Shown: positions 50,036 through 59,985 of the stretch, in pieces
How positions within the stretch are numbered: the first letter of the stretch is position 1
Layout of the letters: every line of letters begins with the position of its first letter
Assembly (NCBI RefSeq): GCF_002873335.1
Contig: NZ_MCUW01000014.1
Coordinates: 18,707-82,706, forward strand
DNA length: 64,000 bases
Direction of reading: 5' to 3'
Source: Vibrio sp. 10N.286.49.B1
GTDB lineage: Bacteria; Pseudomonadota; Gammaproteobacteria; Enterobacterales; Vibrionaceae
The notes under the pieces: generated by a model
What the model saw: the letters and a program-made list of their open reading frames with translations, nothing else
The model's database searches: none
Told to the model about the DNA's origin: nothing
Program-made: the position numbers and the translations under genes

Positions 50036-51127
50036 ATGAGTTATATGAAAGCGGCAACAGCGCACATTGATTTATCAGCGCTGGTACATAACTTAGAGCG
50101 CATCAAACAGCAAGCGCCAAGCAGCAAAGTGATGTCTGTCGTTAAAGCGAATGGTTATGGTCATGGCTTGAAGCAAGTTGCGAAACACGCGAAAGGCGCA
50201 GACGCCTTTGGTGTCGCCCGAATTGAAGAAGCGTTGCAACTGCGAGCAAGTGGGGTAGTGAAACCTATCTTATTGTTAGAAGGATTTTATTCGCCTAGTG
50301 ATCTGCCAGTGCTGGTGACGAACAACATTCAAACCGTCGTTCACTGTGATGAACAGCTTGAAGCCTTAGAGCAGGCCGAGCTAGAAACACCCGTGATGGT
50401 TTGGCTAAAAGTCGACAGCGGTATGCATCGACTTGGTGTGCGAGAAGAGCAATACAGTAATTTTGTGGCCCGACTGCATGCGTGTGATAACGTGGCAAAG
50501 CCGCTTCGTTATATGAGCCACTTTGGCTGCGCCGATGAGCTTGAACAACCGATTACTCAACATCAAATGGATGTCTTTCTTTCATTAACAGAGGGTTGCA
50601 ACGGCGAACGCTCGATGGCCGCATCAGCCGGTTTACTGGCCTGGAAAGATAGCCAACTTGATTGGGTTCGGCCGGGTATTATTATGTATGGCGTATCCCC
50701 ATTTGGTGATAAAACAGCCCAAGAGCTTGGCTTTAAGCCTGTGATGACACTCAAGTCGCATTTGATTGCGGTTCGTGACGTTAAGCAAGGTGAAAGTGTC
50801 GGTTATGGCGCTAACTGGACCAGTCAGCGAGACACCAAGGTGGGTGTGATCGCGATAGGATACGGTGATGGCTATCCTAGAATGGCGCCCAATGGCACAC
50901 CTGTTTGGGTCAACGGTCGCAAGGTTCCTATTGCTGGGCGTGTCTCCATGGATATGTTAACGGTCGATTTAGGGCCTGATGCCTCCGACTTCGTCGGTGA
51001 TGAGGCAACGCTATGGGGAGAAGTCTTACCTTCCGAGGAAGTAGCCAAACACATCGGTACTATCGCTTACGAACTGGTTACTAAGCTCACATCTCGCGTT
51101 GAAATGAGTTATATCACCGCTAAGTAA
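50036..51127 (+). CDS. alr: Alanine racemase
   Basis: PLP enzyme of 363 residues producing D-alanine for peptidoglycan. The PLP lysine is in VVKANGYGHG (about Lys38), the catalytic tyrosine region is GYGANWTSQ, and the cofactor pocket has GYGDGYPR. It directly follows dnaB, a conserved gene pair. A second ATG three codons later is also possible. Confidence 0.97.
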   Translation: MSYMKAATAHIDLSALVHNLERIKQQAPSSKVMSVVKANGYGHGLKQVAKHAKGADAFGVARIEEALQLRASGVVKPILLLEGFYSPSDLPVLVTNNIQTVVHCDEQLEALEQAELETPVMVWLKVDSGMHRLGVREEQYSNFVARLHACDNVAKPLRYMSHFGCADELEQPITQHQMDVFLSLTEGCNGERSMAASAGLLAWKDSQLDWVRPGIIMYGVSPFGDKTAQELGFKPVMTLKSHLIAVRDVKQGESVGYGANWTSQRDTKVGVIAIGYGDGYPRMAPNGTPVWVNGRKVPIAGRVSMDMLTVDLGPDASDFVGDEATLWGEVLPSEEVAKHIGTIAYELVTKLTSRVEMSYITAK

Positions 51128-51179
51128 TGTAAGCCAACTGGTTGAAAAAACGTTCAATCAGTATGCTATCTGTTTTTTT

Positions 51180-51205
51180 AATCCCTGCCTTTGCAGGGAT
51201 TATTT
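51180..51205. terminator. Terminator between alr and yjbQ
   Basis: AATCCCTGC (51180-51188) pairs with GCAGGGATT (51193-51201) around CTTT, with T tracts on both flanks. It serves both convergent genes. Confidence 0.8.
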
Positions 51206-51216
51206 CTGATTCAATA

Positions 51217-51639
51217 TTAAATCTGGCCTTGTAAGGTCGCGATGATTCGCCTGTTACCACCACAGTTTCGGTGCTCGCCTAAGTAAATACCTTGCCATGT
51301 TCCTAAAGCTAAACGCCCGTCACTAATTGGGATAGAGATACTGCTGCCAAGCAATGCACTTTTGATATGTGCTGGCATATCGTCGCTACCTTCATCGGTA
51401 TGTTGATAATACGGTGCGTTCTCTGGGACAAAACGATTGAAATGGCTTTCCATGTCGGTTCGAACAGTTGGATCAGCATTTTCATTTAAGCTTAAACTTG
51501 CTGAGGTATGCTGAATGAACAGATGTAGCAAACCTACGGAGTAGTCCTGTATTTGGGGTAGCTGTTGTTTAATTTCATCAGTAATGAGATGGAAGCCTCG
51601 AGATTTTGCTTTGAGACGTAAGGTCTGTTGTTGCCACAT
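51217..51639 (-). CDS. yjbQ: YjbQ family (UPF0047) protein
   Basis: A 140-residue protein of the UPF0047 family, some members of which show weak thiamine-phosphate synthase activity. Conserved motifs are [20 protein letters not shown] and the C-terminal [12 protein letters not shown]. Length is normal. True role is unknown. It is convergent with alr. Confidence 0.92.
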   Translation of the reverse strand: MWQQQTLRLKAKSRGFHLITDEIKQQLPQIQDYSVGLLHLFIQHTSASLSLNENADPTVRTDMESHFNRFVPENAPYYQHTDEGSDDMPAHIKSALLGSSISIPISDGRLALGTWQGIYLGEHRNCGGNRRIIATLQGQI

Positions 51640-51941
51640 AGGCTGTCCTGTGTATTATTGAGAATTGATAGGTCAGGTGTATACTGAAGTTGTTTATATT
51701 GTGAACCGTTACGTGACCTAACTCAAGGAGCGCGCAAGCGCTCTAGTACATAATACGGCCTGAAAGTTTATTACTAAATCAAAGCGTTGCTTTGAAACGG
51801 CACAGAAGATTTTTAACGTTGAGCGGTGCAGTTTTGCTCAGCGGTATTTAGAATTACACGTTTTATTATTCGCTAAACTGGAATTCCTTTTTCCTTGGGG
51901 GGAAACTGGATACATCCATCTGTCATATTGGGAACGAGACT
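51640..51941. other. Gap upstream of pgi with folded leader sequence
   Basis: This 302-bp gap has no gene. It contains a hairpin GAGCGC-GCAA-GCGCTC (51728-51743) with a GNRA-type loop, and a TGAGC...GCTCA inverted repeat near 51820-51841. These may belong to the pgi 5' leader or promoter region. I could not define a promoter. Confidence 0.4.
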
Positions 51942-53594
51942 ATGTTGAAGAATATCAATCCAACGCAAACTGAAGCTTGGAAAGCACTGACCGCACATTT
52001 TGAATCTGCGCAGGACATGGATTTAAAAGCATTATTTGACAATGATGCTGATCGCTTCAATAAGTTTTCTACAAACTTTGGTGCCGATATCCTTGTTGAT
52101 TACTCTAAGAACCTAATCAACGAAGAAACGATGAAGCACCTGTTTGCTTTAGCTAAAGACACTGAATTGAACACGGCCATCAAAGCGATGTTTGCCGGTG
52201 ATACCATTAACCAGACTGAAGGCCGCTCTGTGCTTCATGTTGCGCTACGTAATCGCAGCAATACGCCAATTATCGTTAATGGGCAAGATGTAATGCCTGC
52301 AGTTAATGTAGTACTTGAAAAGATGAAAGGCTTCTCTGAGCGTATTATCTCTGGTGACTGGAAAGGCTACACAGGTAAAGCGATCACGGATATCGTGAAT
52401 ATCGGTATCGGTGGTTCAGATCTTGGTCCATACATGGTGACAGAAGCACTATCGCCATACACAAATCATCTCAACATGCACTTTGTGTCTAACGTTGATG
52501 GTACGCATATCGCTGAAACGTTGAAGAAAGTAGATCCAGAAACCACGCTTTTCTTGGTGGCGTCTAAAACGTTTACGACACAAGAAACCATGACTAACGC
52601 GCATTCCGCTCGTGACTGGTTCTTGGCAACGGCTTCTGATGAGGCGCATGTTGCAAAACACTTTGCTGCACTTTCTACCAACGCAAAATCAGTATCAGAG
52701 TTTGGTATCGATACTGACAACATGTTTGAATTCTGGGATTGGGTCGGCGGTCGCTACTCACTATGGTCTGCGATTGGCCTATCGATCATTCTAGCGGTTG
52801 GATATGACAACTTTGTTGAGCTTCTAGCTGGCGCTCACGAGATGGATAATCACTTTGCTGAAACTGAGCTAGAAAGCAACATTCCAGTATTACTGGCACT
52901 TATCGGTATTTGGTACAACAACTTCCACGGCGCTGAGTCTGAGGCGATTCTTCCTTACGATCAATATATGCACCGTTTTGCTGCGTACTTCCAACAAGGT
53001 AACATGGAATCGAACGGTAAATTTACTGACCGTAATGGCGATGCAGTCGATTACCAAACCGGTCCTATTATCTGGGGTGAACCTGGTACCAATGGCCAGC
53101 ACGCGTTCTATCAATTGATTCACCAAGGGACTAAGCTTATTCCTTGTGATTTCATCGCACCTGCGATTACGCACAACAAAGTAAGCGATCATCACCAGAA
53201 GTTGATGTCTAACTTCTTCGCTCAAACAGAAGCGTTGGCGTTCGGTAAGTCTAAGGAAACCGTTGAAGCGGAATTCATTGCGGCGGGTAAAACCGCTGAA
53301 GAGGTCAAAGACTTGGTTCCATTTAAAGTCTTTGAGGGCAACCGCCCAACTAACTCTATCCTTGTTAAACAAATTACTCCGCGCACTCTGGGTAACCTGA
53401 TTGCCATGTACGAGCATAAAATCTTTACTCAAGGTGTTATCTGGAACATCTTCAGCTTCGATCAGTGGGGTGTAGAATTAGGTAAGCAACTGGCGAACCA
53501 AATTCTACCTGAGCTTGCTGACAACAGCGATGTTCATTCACACGATAGCTCAACGAACGGTCTGATTAATGCGTTTAAAGCTTTTAAGGCATAG
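51942..53594 (+). CDS. pgi: Glucose-6-phosphate isomerase
   Basis: Interconverts glucose-6-phosphate and fructose-6-phosphate. The 550-residue protein shows the signatures [15 protein letters not shown] and [13 protein letters not shown], and the catalytic region [16 protein letters not shown]. Full length and highly codon-biased. Followed by a terminator. Confidence 0.98.
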   Translation: MLKNINPTQTEAWKALTAHFESAQDMDLKALFDNDADRFNKFSTNFGADILVDYSKNLINEETMKHLFALAKDTELNTAIKAMFAGDTINQTEGRSVLHVALRNRSNTPIIVNGQDVMPAVNVVLEKMKGFSERIISGDWKGYTGKAITDIVNIGIGGSDLGPYMVTEALSPYTNHLNMHFVSNVDGTHIAETLKKVDPETTLFLVASKTFTTQETMTNAHSARDWFLATASDEAHVAKHFAALSTNAKSVSEFGIDTDNMFEFWDWVGGRYSLWSAIGLSIILAVGYDNFVELLAGAHEMDNHFAETELESNIPVLLALIGIWYNNFHGAESEAILPYDQYMHRFAAYFQQGNMESNGKFTDRNGDAVDYQTGPIIWGEPGTNGQHAFYQLIHQGTKLIPCDFIAPAITHNKVSDHHQKLMSNFFAQTEALAFGKSKETVEAEFIAAGKTAEEVKDLVPFKVFEGNRPTNSILVKQITPRTLGNLIAMYEHKIFTQGVIWNIFSFDQWGVELGKQLANQILPELADNSDVHSHDSSTNGLINAFKAFKA

Positions 53595-53614
53595 TCATTA
53601 GCATTCGTTAAAGA

Positions 53615-53645
53615 AAAAGGCTTACCGTTAGGTAAGCCTTTTTTG
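53615..53645. terminator. Terminator between pgi and the RDD gene
   Basis: AAAAGGCTTACC pairs perfectly with GGTAAGCCTTTT around GTTA, followed by TT. It lies between convergent genes. Confidence 0.9.
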
Positions 53646-53679
53646 TGCGTATTCGATATGGCTACTGGTTACTTATGAT

Positions 53680-54153
53680 CTATTGAGCCTTGGGTAACAC
53701 GACGACTTGGGTCTTGGCCCATATATCCTGAAAACCGCGTTTTTTCGTATCAAGAGGAACGGCAAGATTAGCCAGCCCAAATGCTGAGGTCCCTAATCTA
53801 ATGAGTGCTTGAGTCACTGTAATACGACCCCCTTGTAAGTTTTGAACCTGCAACTTCCACGCTCTCATTCCTAATGTTTGCCCTGCTTTCGTCCAGAAAT
53901 AAACAAAGAAATAGATCCAGACAAGCGCGAGATAAGCGGTATAAATCGGACTCCAGACAGGATGACGAGTCAATAGGTCGCTTACATCGCTGTAAGAGCC
54001 ATAAGATAGCAGTCCAGCAGCAACGAGTGCTTCTAATATGGCGACAATAAGACCGCCTGCCATCATGACTAAGGCCAACACGACTAAACTGTCATAGAAC
54101 AACGCGCCAAGCCGACGAAAGAGACCAGCAGGAGGAAGGGATTGTGTTTTCAT
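53680..54153 (-). CDS. RDD family membrane protein
   Basis: A 157-residue inner-membrane protein with about three hydrophobic segments and the RDD-domain pattern AGLFRRLGALFYDSLVV (R..D) and GQTLGMRAWKLQVQN. RDD proteins are of uncertain, possibly transport, function. Convergent with pgi and divergent from tRNA-Leu. Confidence 0.88.
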   Translation of the reverse strand: MKTQSLPPAGLFRRLGALFYDSLVVLALVMMAGGLIVAILEALVAAGLLSYGSYSDVSDLLTRHPVWSPIYTAYLALVWIYFFVYFWTKAGQTLGMRAWKLQVQNLQGGRITVTQALIRLGTSAFGLANLAVPLDTKKRGFQDIWAKTQVVVLPKAQ

Positions 54154-54287
54154 TTTATCTACTTATTAATCATCAAATCTGCCCACAGAATAACGATTCT
54201 AAAGGGCTTGTGAAACCCTCGGTAGCTGAAATTCATCACGTTGTGACCAAAAAAACAGCAAACAAATGAATAATCAGCGTTTTGTTC

Positions 54288-54315
54288 TTGCACGGCAAGC
54301 AAGCTTACGTATAAT
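54288..54315 (+). promoter_or_regulatory. Sigma-70 promoter of tRNA-Leu
   Basis: TTGCAC (-35, 54288-54293) and a perfect TATAAT (-10, 54310-54315) are separated by 16 bp, about 30 bp before the tRNA. Confidence 0.8.
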
Positions 54316-54346
54316 GCCAAACATCAAAGGGCGATAGCCTAGAGAT

Positions 54347-54431
54347 GCCGGTATGGTGAAATTGGTATACACGACGGATTCAAAATCCGTTGCCTTCGGG
54401 CGTGGCGGTTCAAGTCCGCCTACCGGTACCA
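54347..54431 (+). tRNA. tRNA-Leu (CAA)
   Basis: An 85-nt tRNA with acceptor stem GCCGGTA/TACCGGT, anticodon loop TTCAAAA (anticodon CAA), a long leucine-type variable arm, T-arm GGCGG-TTCAAGT-CCGCC and encoded CCA. A terminator follows after 9 bp. It is single-copy in this window and is not part of an array. Confidence 0.97.
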
Positions 54432-54440
54432 TATTTAAAC

Positions 54441-54472
54441 AAAAAAGCCTCGACGAATGTCGAGGCTTTTTT
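54441..54472. terminator. Bidirectional terminator between tRNA-Leu and phnE
   Basis: A 14-bp stem (AAAAAAGCCTCGAC with GTCGAGGCTTTTTT, loop GAAT) ends both the tRNA and the opposing phn operon. Confidence 0.92.
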
Positions 54473-54505
54473 GTATTTCAGATTAGCCAAAGTGAGCTGA
54501 AAACA

Positions 54506-55324
54506 CTAGATAAGTGCGTGACGACAGCGTGCAGATATCCACTCTGAAAAAACAACCGTCGCAAGGATCGAAATAAAGATAACGGTCACTTGTGGCCATG
54601 CCAAAATCGACATTGACTCTTCGAGTTTTAAGCCAATCCCTCCCGCTCCCACCAAGCCAAGTACCGTTGACTCGCGAATATTAATATCCCAGCGAAAGAT
54701 CGATGTTCCGATGAAGCTAGGCAGAATTTGTGGCATCACGGCATAGTCGAGTACTTGCAATGGCGATGCGCCCGTTGTGGTAATCGCAGCGACTTGGTTT
54801 TTATTGACCTCTTCGATGGCTTCGTACATTAACTTGGCAACAAAGCCAACCGAGCGTAAAGCGATGGCAATGATACCGGCGAGTAACCCTGGACCTAGAA
54901 CAGCGACAAGTAAAAGTGCCCAGATTAAAGAGTTAATAGAGCGGCTAGCAGCAATAATATAAAGTGCGATTGGGCGTACAAATAATCGAGAAGGCGTTGT
55001 ATTTCTCGCAGCCAAGAACGCGATAGGGAAGGCAATAATAACTCCCAATAATGTACCGAGTGTTGCGATGTTAAGGGTGTCCCAAAGTGGTTGCCAAAGC
55101 TGCTCCATGTAGGACCAACGTGGCGGCCACATTCGTCCTCCAATGTCAGACATCTGATTTGGAGCATCGATAACAAAAAACCACATCGTGTCACTATTCA
55201 TTACCTGCCAGCAAAACACGCATAGTGCAACAAAAGTAAACCAACCAAACCAGCGAAGTAAGCTTTGCTCTTGAGAGTGTTTTTGCCACTCGGTTTGATA
55301 GGAAGAAGTAGTACCGTTAGACAT
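54506..55324 (-). CDS. phnE: Phosphonate-type ABC permease (second PhnE)
   Basis: A 272-residue inner-membrane permease with about five to six hydrophobic segments and the cytoplasmic coupling motif VNKNQVAAITTTGASPLQVLDYAVMPQ (EAA loop). It is the last gene of the phnD-phnC-phnE-phnE operon, 9 bp after the first permease. The two permeases are related but distinct and probably form a heterodimer. Confidence 0.92.
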   Translation of the reverse strand: MSNGTTSSYQTEWQKHSQEQSLLRWFGWFTFVALCVFCWQVMNSDTMWFFVIDAPNQMSDIGGRMWPPRWSYMEQLWQPLWDTLNIATLGTLLGVIIAFPIAFLAARNTTPSRLFVRPIALYIIAASRSINSLIWALLLVAVLGPGLLAGIIAIALRSVGFVAKLMYEAIEEVNKNQVAAITTTGASPLQVLDYAVMPQILPSFIGTSIFRWDINIRESTVLGLVGAGGIGLKLEESMSILAWPQVTVIFISILATVVFSEWISARCRHALI

Positions 55325-55333
55325 GTTAAAACC

Positions 55334-56134
55334 TTATTGAATACGGTTGCGAATAATGGCGGAGAAATACTCAGCCAGCATGACTAAGCCAATGATGATG
55401 AGAAGAATGGCTGCGGCAGAACTGTATTCGTAGCGATCCATTGCGGTATTGAGTGTCGCACCTATCCCGCCAGCACCGACAATACCAATGACTGCCGACT
55501 CTCGGAAGTTGATGTCTAATCGGTATAAACATAACCCGATTATTCGTGGCATGACCTGCGGTTGGACAGCATAGTTTACTTGTTGAATCCAACTTGCGCC
55601 CGTCGCCTTCATTGCTGTTAATGTTGCAGGTTCGATGGCTTCAATCTCCTCTGCAAATAGCTTGGCGAGAAAGCCGATAGTGGCAAATGTTAGCGTGACA
55701 AAACCTGCAAATGTGCCAAAGCCAAACAGAGCAACACATAAGATCGCAATGATGATTTCTTGAAAGCTACGAGCGACTGCAATGAAGCTGCGACAGAAAA
55801 GATACACTGGTTTAGGTGCCAGGTTCTTGGCTGCGCCTAAGCCAAATGGAATCGACAATAGTACGCCCGCGACCGTAGAGGTCAGCGTCATGGTTAAGCT
55901 TTCAATGAGCCCGCTAGTAATACTATCCCAACGGCTTGCGAAATCAGGTTGCAGGAAAGCCAGGATGAATTTTAGTCCTCGTTCTGAGCCTTCGTAGACA
56001 CGCATCCAATTAATTTCTATCGAGCCAATGGCCGTATAGAAATACAGGGCCGCAGCGATCCAGAGCCCCCATCGCCATAACGGCTGATTAATAAAGGGTG
56101 GTTTTTTCCATTGGCTTGGGTAAGTACGCGTCAT
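55334..56134 (-). CDS. phnE: Phosphonate-type ABC permease (first PhnE)
   Basis: A 266-residue membrane permease with the EAA-loop motif IEPATLTAMKATGASWIQQVNYAVQPQ and RESAVIGIVGAGGIG late in the chain. Its ATG overlaps the phnC stop codon (TAATG), showing tight coupling. Partner of the following permease gene. Confidence 0.92.
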   Translation of the reverse strand: MTRTYPSQWKKPPFINQPLWRWGLWIAAALYFYTAIGSIEINWMRVYEGSERGLKFILAFLQPDFASRWDSITSGLIESLTMTLTSTVAGVLLSIPFGLGAAKNLAPKPVYLFCRSFIAVARSFQEIIIAILCVALFGFGTFAGFVTLTFATIGFLAKLFAEEIEAIEPATLTAMKATGASWIQQVNYAVQPQVMPRIIGLCLYRLDINFRESAVIGIVGAGGIGATLNTAMDRYEYSSAAAILLIIIGLVMLAEYFSAIIRNRIQ

Positions 56135-56952
56135 TATACCGGCACTCCAACCATGTTCATGGTGATCTCTGGAATGGCTTCTTCTTGTTCTTCGTCTTGA
56201 GTATTCCAGTCCTCTTCACCGTAGATTTGGGTAAGCACGGATTCATTGAGTTCATTGGGGTGACCATCAAACACTACCTCACCGGCGCGTAGACCGATTA
56301 TCCGTCCAACAAACTGCTTAGCCAGATTAACATCATGGATATTGATGATGGCCGGCAGGTTCTGCTCTCTACAGATATCGCAAATCAAACGCATGACTTG
56401 TCTCGCTGTTCTTGGATCAAGCGCAGCTGTTGGTTCATCAATAAGGAGAAGCTCTGGTTGTTGAGCGAGTGCCCGGGCGATACCGACCCGTTGACGTTGA
56501 CCGCCTGATAACGCATCGGCGCGTTTGTTTGCGTGTTCTAGCAACCCGACTCGGTCAAGAAGCGCGTAGGCGGTTTGAATATCATCGCCTTGGTATTTAC
56601 GTAGAAAACTACGCCAGAACGGTACATAGCCTAGGCGCCCTGAGAGTACGTTTTCCATCACAGTGAGCCGTTCGATGAGCGCATACTCTTGGAATATCAT
56701 CGCTATTTCGCGACGAGAACGGCGTAATTCACGACTATTCAGTTTAGTTAGGTCTTGTCCTTTGAAAAGGACTTCGCCTGTTGTAGGTTCAGTCAGTCGA
56801 TTGATACAGCGAATGAGTGTTGATTTACCGGCCCCTGAGGGGCCGATAAGTCCAATCACTTCACCGGCATCAATATCTAATGAGACATTGGTCAGTGCTT
56901 TATCCTTGGAGGAGTAATGCATCGACAGCGAACGAAGTTGAAGAGTAGACAT
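56134..56952 (-). CDS. phnC: Phosphonate-type ABC transporter ATPase
   Basis: A 272-residue ATPase with Walker [10 protein letters not shown] (about 36-44), signature [15 protein letters not shown], Walker [12 protein letters not shown] and the H-loop NIHD. It energises uptake of phosphonates or phosphite. Located 11 bp after phnD. Confidence 0.94.
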   Translation of the reverse strand: MSTLQLRSLSMHYSSKDKALTNVSLDIDAGEVIGLIGPSGAGKSTLIRCINRLTEPTTGEVLFKGQDLTKLNSRELRRSRREIAMIFQEYALIERLTVMENVLSGRLGYVPFWRSFLRKYQGDDIQTAYALLDRVGLLEHANKRADALSGGQRQRVGIARALAQQPELLLIDEPTAALDPRTARQVMRLICDICREQNLPAIINIHDVNLAKQFVGRIIGLRAGEVVFDGHPNELNESVLTQIYGEEDWNTQDEEQEEAIPEITMNMVGVPV

Positions 56953-56963
56953 GGTTTATCCTA

Positions 56964-57902
56964 TTAACGACAAGTGTATGAAACGTCGTTCGCTTCATCG
57001 ATGGTGCGGATAACCGCCCAATGTTCTTTGTATGTAATAGGAATAAATTGTGATTCGCCGTTACGAGTAAACTCTTCCTGTAGCTTGGTTCCATCCCAAT
57101 CGAAGCTAAAGAACGCGTCTTGGATCTTTTCTTGCAGATCTGGATGCAGGTTATGGGCAACACCGTAAGCCGTGGTTGGGAAGGTTTGTGAGGTATAGAT
57201 ATTTTTGATGTCAGCTTCCTTGACTACATCGCGGTCAAGCATACGAGTCAGAACTGAGTTTGCGATTGCGGCTGCATCGTAATCACGATGTGCTACACCC
57301 ATGATCGAGTTGTCGTGAGCACCAGAGAATACTGGTTTGAAATCCTTATCAGGTGTCATATCGTACTCTGCACTCAAAATGGCGGAAGGTGCTTTAAATC
57401 CAGAGTTTGATGTTTGTGAAGTGAACGCAAGGTTCTTCCCTTTCAGGTCTTCTACTTTTTCGATACCTGAGTTTGGGTGGGTGATAATCTCCATTTCGTA
57501 ACCAAATGACCCATCTTCACCAGCCATAATCGTGAAGGGAACAAAACCAGAACAGTTCACGGCAAGTGGTGTTGAACCAGTGTTGAATCCCGCAATATGA
57601 AGGCGACCAGAGCGCATTGCTTCAATTTGAGCTGCGTTATTTTGAACGGGGAAAAAACGAACACTCTTGCCGGTTTTTTCTTCCATATGTTCAAGAAACT
57701 CACTCCATACACTCGCATAAACGGCAGGGTCTTCGACTGGTGTATAGGCAAAGACTAGCGTAGATGGGTCATTCCATTGCGCTTCGTTTTGGGGTAAATC
57801 TGCAACCAGGTTACCGGTGCGATCTTCATAGCGCGTGTCCATGGCAAAAGCAGAAGCACTTACAGCAAACGTCACGGCGGTAGCCAGCATTGTTTTAAAC
57901 AT
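56964..57902 (-). CDS. phnD: Phosphonate/phosphite-binding periplasmic protein
   Basis: A 312-residue solute-binding protein with a signal peptide (cleavage after SASAFA, near residue 20). The family pattern is visible in AQIEAMRSGRLHIAGFNTGS (ligand loop) and SGAHDNSIMGVAHRDYDAAAIANSV. First gene of the operon, behind a Pho-box-like element. Whether the ligand is a phosphonate or phosphite cannot be decided: no C-P lyase, phosphonatase or phosphite dehydrogenase gene is in the window. Confidence 0.92.
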   Translation of the reverse strand: MFKTMLATAVTFAVSASAFAMDTRYEDRTGNLVADLPQNEAQWNDPSTLVFAYTPVEDPAVYASVWSEFLEHMEEKTGKSVRFFPVQNNAAQIEAMRSGRLHIAGFNTGSTPLAVNCSGFVPFTIMAGEDGSFGYEMEIITHPNSGIEKVEDLKGKNLAFTSQTSNSGFKAPSAILSAEYDMTPDKDFKPVFSGAHDNSIMGVAHRDYDAAAIANSVLTRMLDRDVVKEADIKNIYTSQTFPTTAYGVAHNLHPDLQEKIQDAFFSFDWDGTKLQEEFTRNGESQFIPITYKEHWAVIRTIDEANDVSYTCR

Positions 57903-57942
57903 TTTATTCCCTTTAATATAGGCGTCTATTTGTTAGGAGGGG

Positions 57943-57987
57943 AATATAAGAATTTCGAGTGACAGAATTGATTCACTTCAGTGACAG
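57943..57987 (-). promoter_or_regulatory. Pho-box-like element and promoter upstream of phnD
   Basis: On the minus strand two CTGTCAC copies (57981-57987 and 57959-57965) are exactly 22 bp apart, twice the 11-bp Pho-box period, with a weaker unit between. TATATT (57943-57948) lies 10 bp after the last copy, as in PhoB-activated promoters. This suggests phosphate-starvation control of the phn operon. Confidence 0.6.
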
Positions 57988-58060
57988 TAAAAAGACATAA
58001 TGTTTCAGTGTATTACAAGCTATATATAAACGGTGAAACGGGTATGCCGTCACGATGTGG

Positions 58061-58077
58061 TTGAGTGATTGATACTC
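58061..58077. promoter_or_regulatory. Third, weaker copy of the TTGAGTATTTGATACTG-type motif
   Basis: TTGAGTGATTGATACTC matches 14 of 17 positions of the motif found at 60072 and 62307. It lies 159 bp upstream of phnD and downstream of the symporter gene. Confidence 0.35.
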
Positions 58078-58138
58078 ATTTAACTTTTTCGTGATGATAA
58101 ACGGTATTGATGTCTACTGCTTATATGCAGTGTAAAAC

Positions 58139-58160
58139 AGCCTCGATAAGGATCGAGGCT
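58139..58160 (-). terminator. Terminator after the sodium:solute symporter gene
   Basis: AGCCTCGAT and ATCGAGGCT form a 9-bp stem around a 4-base loop, followed on the minus strand by GTTTTAC. It lies 38 bp past the symporter stop codon. Confidence 0.7.
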
Positions 58161-58197
58161 AGGTGAGGTTTAGATGTGAAGGTTAAAAAGCGTGAGC

Positions 58198-59985
58198 TTA
58201 GACTTCTTTGGGCGTACTGGTTTTATTTCCCTCATTCTCGACGCTGTCATCAACGGCTTTCACAAGTAACAAGCCGACAAGAAGAACAATGAAGCCACAA
58301 AGAACAAATGTCATTCTTCCCCACATCGGGTTAGGCAATGCAAACATTGCCATCACAGCAACGCCTGATACCGCAATTAATGAACCCAGCATATGGCGCT
58401 GCTTGTTATCAAGTTTCTTCTGTTCAGTCGAGTCAGAAACTAATGGCGTAGAGAGGTTGCTAAAGAATCGATCTACATCTTGTTGACGTTTTCCTTCTAA
58501 TGGTTTGTAGAACAATGTCGACAAAACGAAGAACCCGCCAGTGAAGGTAAGGTGTGCAATCAAACCTACCGCTACCTTGAGATCTGACCATTCACGACCC
58601 GTCAGAGGTTGTAAGTTAAACCAGTTTTGCAGCATCTCGGCGGTGATAATGAACCCCACAATATATGAGACGATTGCGCCAACAATGAGGGTTCCCCAAC
58701 CTGCCCAGTCTGGTGTCTTCTTAATGAAAAATCCACAAAATGCTGGAATGGTCATTGGGAAGCCAATCAGCGCCCCGACATACATCATCGTATCAAACAG
58801 GCTCAACCCTTTTAATGAGTTGATAAATAGAGCGATGAGGATAATGGCGATACCAAAAAACGTTGACGTTATTTTTGATACGACCATCAGCTCTTTCTCA
58901 GTTGCTTCAGGGCGCAAAATCGGCTGATAGAAATTCATTACGAAGATGCCTGAATTTCGGTTAAGACCAGAATCCATTGATGACATTGTTGCGGCGAACA
59001 TTGCAGCAATGAGCAGGCCTACCATACCCGCAGGCATGTATTTTTCTACAAAGTATAAGTAAGCAAAGTCACCGGCTTTAGAGCCTGCATCAGGGTACTG
59101 CGCAGCTAGGTCAATGCCTTGCCCTGCAATGAACCAAGGAGGCAGGAACCAAATTACTGGGCCAAGCGTCATTAGAATACAGGCCAACAAAGCGGCTTTT
59201 TTTGCGTTTTTGGAATCTTTGGCGGCAAGGTAGCGATATGAGTTCAGCATATTGTTAGTGATACTGAATTGCTTAAAGAAGATAAAGAACGCCCAGATAC
59301 CAAAGATACTGACGTAGTTTAAGTTATTGCCTGATACAAATGATGCGCCTTCTTGTACTGGGAAGTTATTGATGATTTCTGTTACACCTCCTCCCTGGAC
59401 GATGGCAACGACAGCACAAGTAACAGTTACCGCCATGATGATAACCATCTGCATAAAGTCAGAGGCGATAACCGCCCATGAACCACCAGTGACCGACATT
59501 ATTAGGACAACAAGTCCAGTTAATACGATGGTTGTGGTCATGTCGAAACCAAATATGCCAGAAGCAATAATAGCGAGACCGTTTAGCCAAATACCTGCAG
59601 AGATAATGCTATTAGGCATACCAGACCAGGTAAACACTTGTTCATTCAGGCTACCAAAGCGCATTCTGATGGCATCAATCGGTGTTACAACTCGTAGTTG
59701 GCGAAATTTAGGCGCAAAATACAGATAGTTCATTAGATAACCAAATGCATTGGCAAGGAAGATCATGGCGACAGCAAAACCATCAGCGTATGCTTTGCCA
59801 GCTGCACCAGTGAAGGTCCAGGCGCTGAATTGAGTCATGAAAGCCGTTGCACCGACCATCCACCAAAGCATATTACCACCACCACGAAAGTAATCACTTG
59901 TTGTACTAGTAAACGTGCGAAACATCCATCCAATAGCAATTAGGAAGAGGAAGTAGACGCCGACGATAAAGGTATTGAGTTCCAT
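58198..59985 (-). CDS. Sodium:solute symporter family protein
   Basis: A 595-residue inner-membrane protein of the SSS family with about 13-14 hydrophobic segments. Typical features are DYFRGGGNMLWWMVGATAFMTQFSAWTFTGAAG near the N-terminus and the central AAMFAATMSSMDSGLNRNSGIF (sodium-site helix). Substrate cannot be assigned; sugars, organic acids and amino acids are all transported by the family. It stands alone between the phn operon and the replication pair. Confidence 0.92.
   Translation of the reverse strand: MELNTFIVGVYFLFLIAIGWMFRTFTSTTSDYFRGGGNMLWWMVGATAFMTQFSAWTFTGAAGKAYADGFAVAMIFLANAFGYLMNYLYFAPKFRQLRVVTPIDAIRMRFGSLNEQVFTWSGMPNSIISAGIWLNGLAIIASGIFGFDMTTTIVLTGLVVLIMSVTGGSWAVIASDFMQMVIIMAVTVTCAVVAIVQGGGVTEIINNFPVQEGASFVSGNNLNYVSIFGIWAFFIFFKQFSITNNMLNSYRYLAAKDSKNAKKAALLACILMTLGPVIWFLPPWFIAGQGIDLAAQYPDAGSKAGDFAYLYFVEKYMPAGMVGLLIAAMFAATMSSMDSGLNRNSGIFVMNFYQPILRPEATEKELMVVSKITSTFFGIAIILIALFINSLKGLSLFDTMMYVGALIGFPMTIPAFCGFFIKKTPDWAGWGTLIVGAIVSYIVGFIITAEMLQNWFNLQPLTGREWSDLKVAVGLIAHLTFTGGFFVLSTLFYKPLEGKRQQDVDRFFSNLSTPLVSDSTEQKKLDNKQRHMLGSLIAVSGVAVMAMFALPNPMWGRMTFVLCGFIVLLVGLLLVKAVDDSVENEGNKTSTPKEV

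Noticed and set aside
54353..54547. 64-codon open frame beginning MVKLVYTTDSKSVAFG
   Set aside because: It is the well-known false reading of a tRNA-Leu gene and its terminator.
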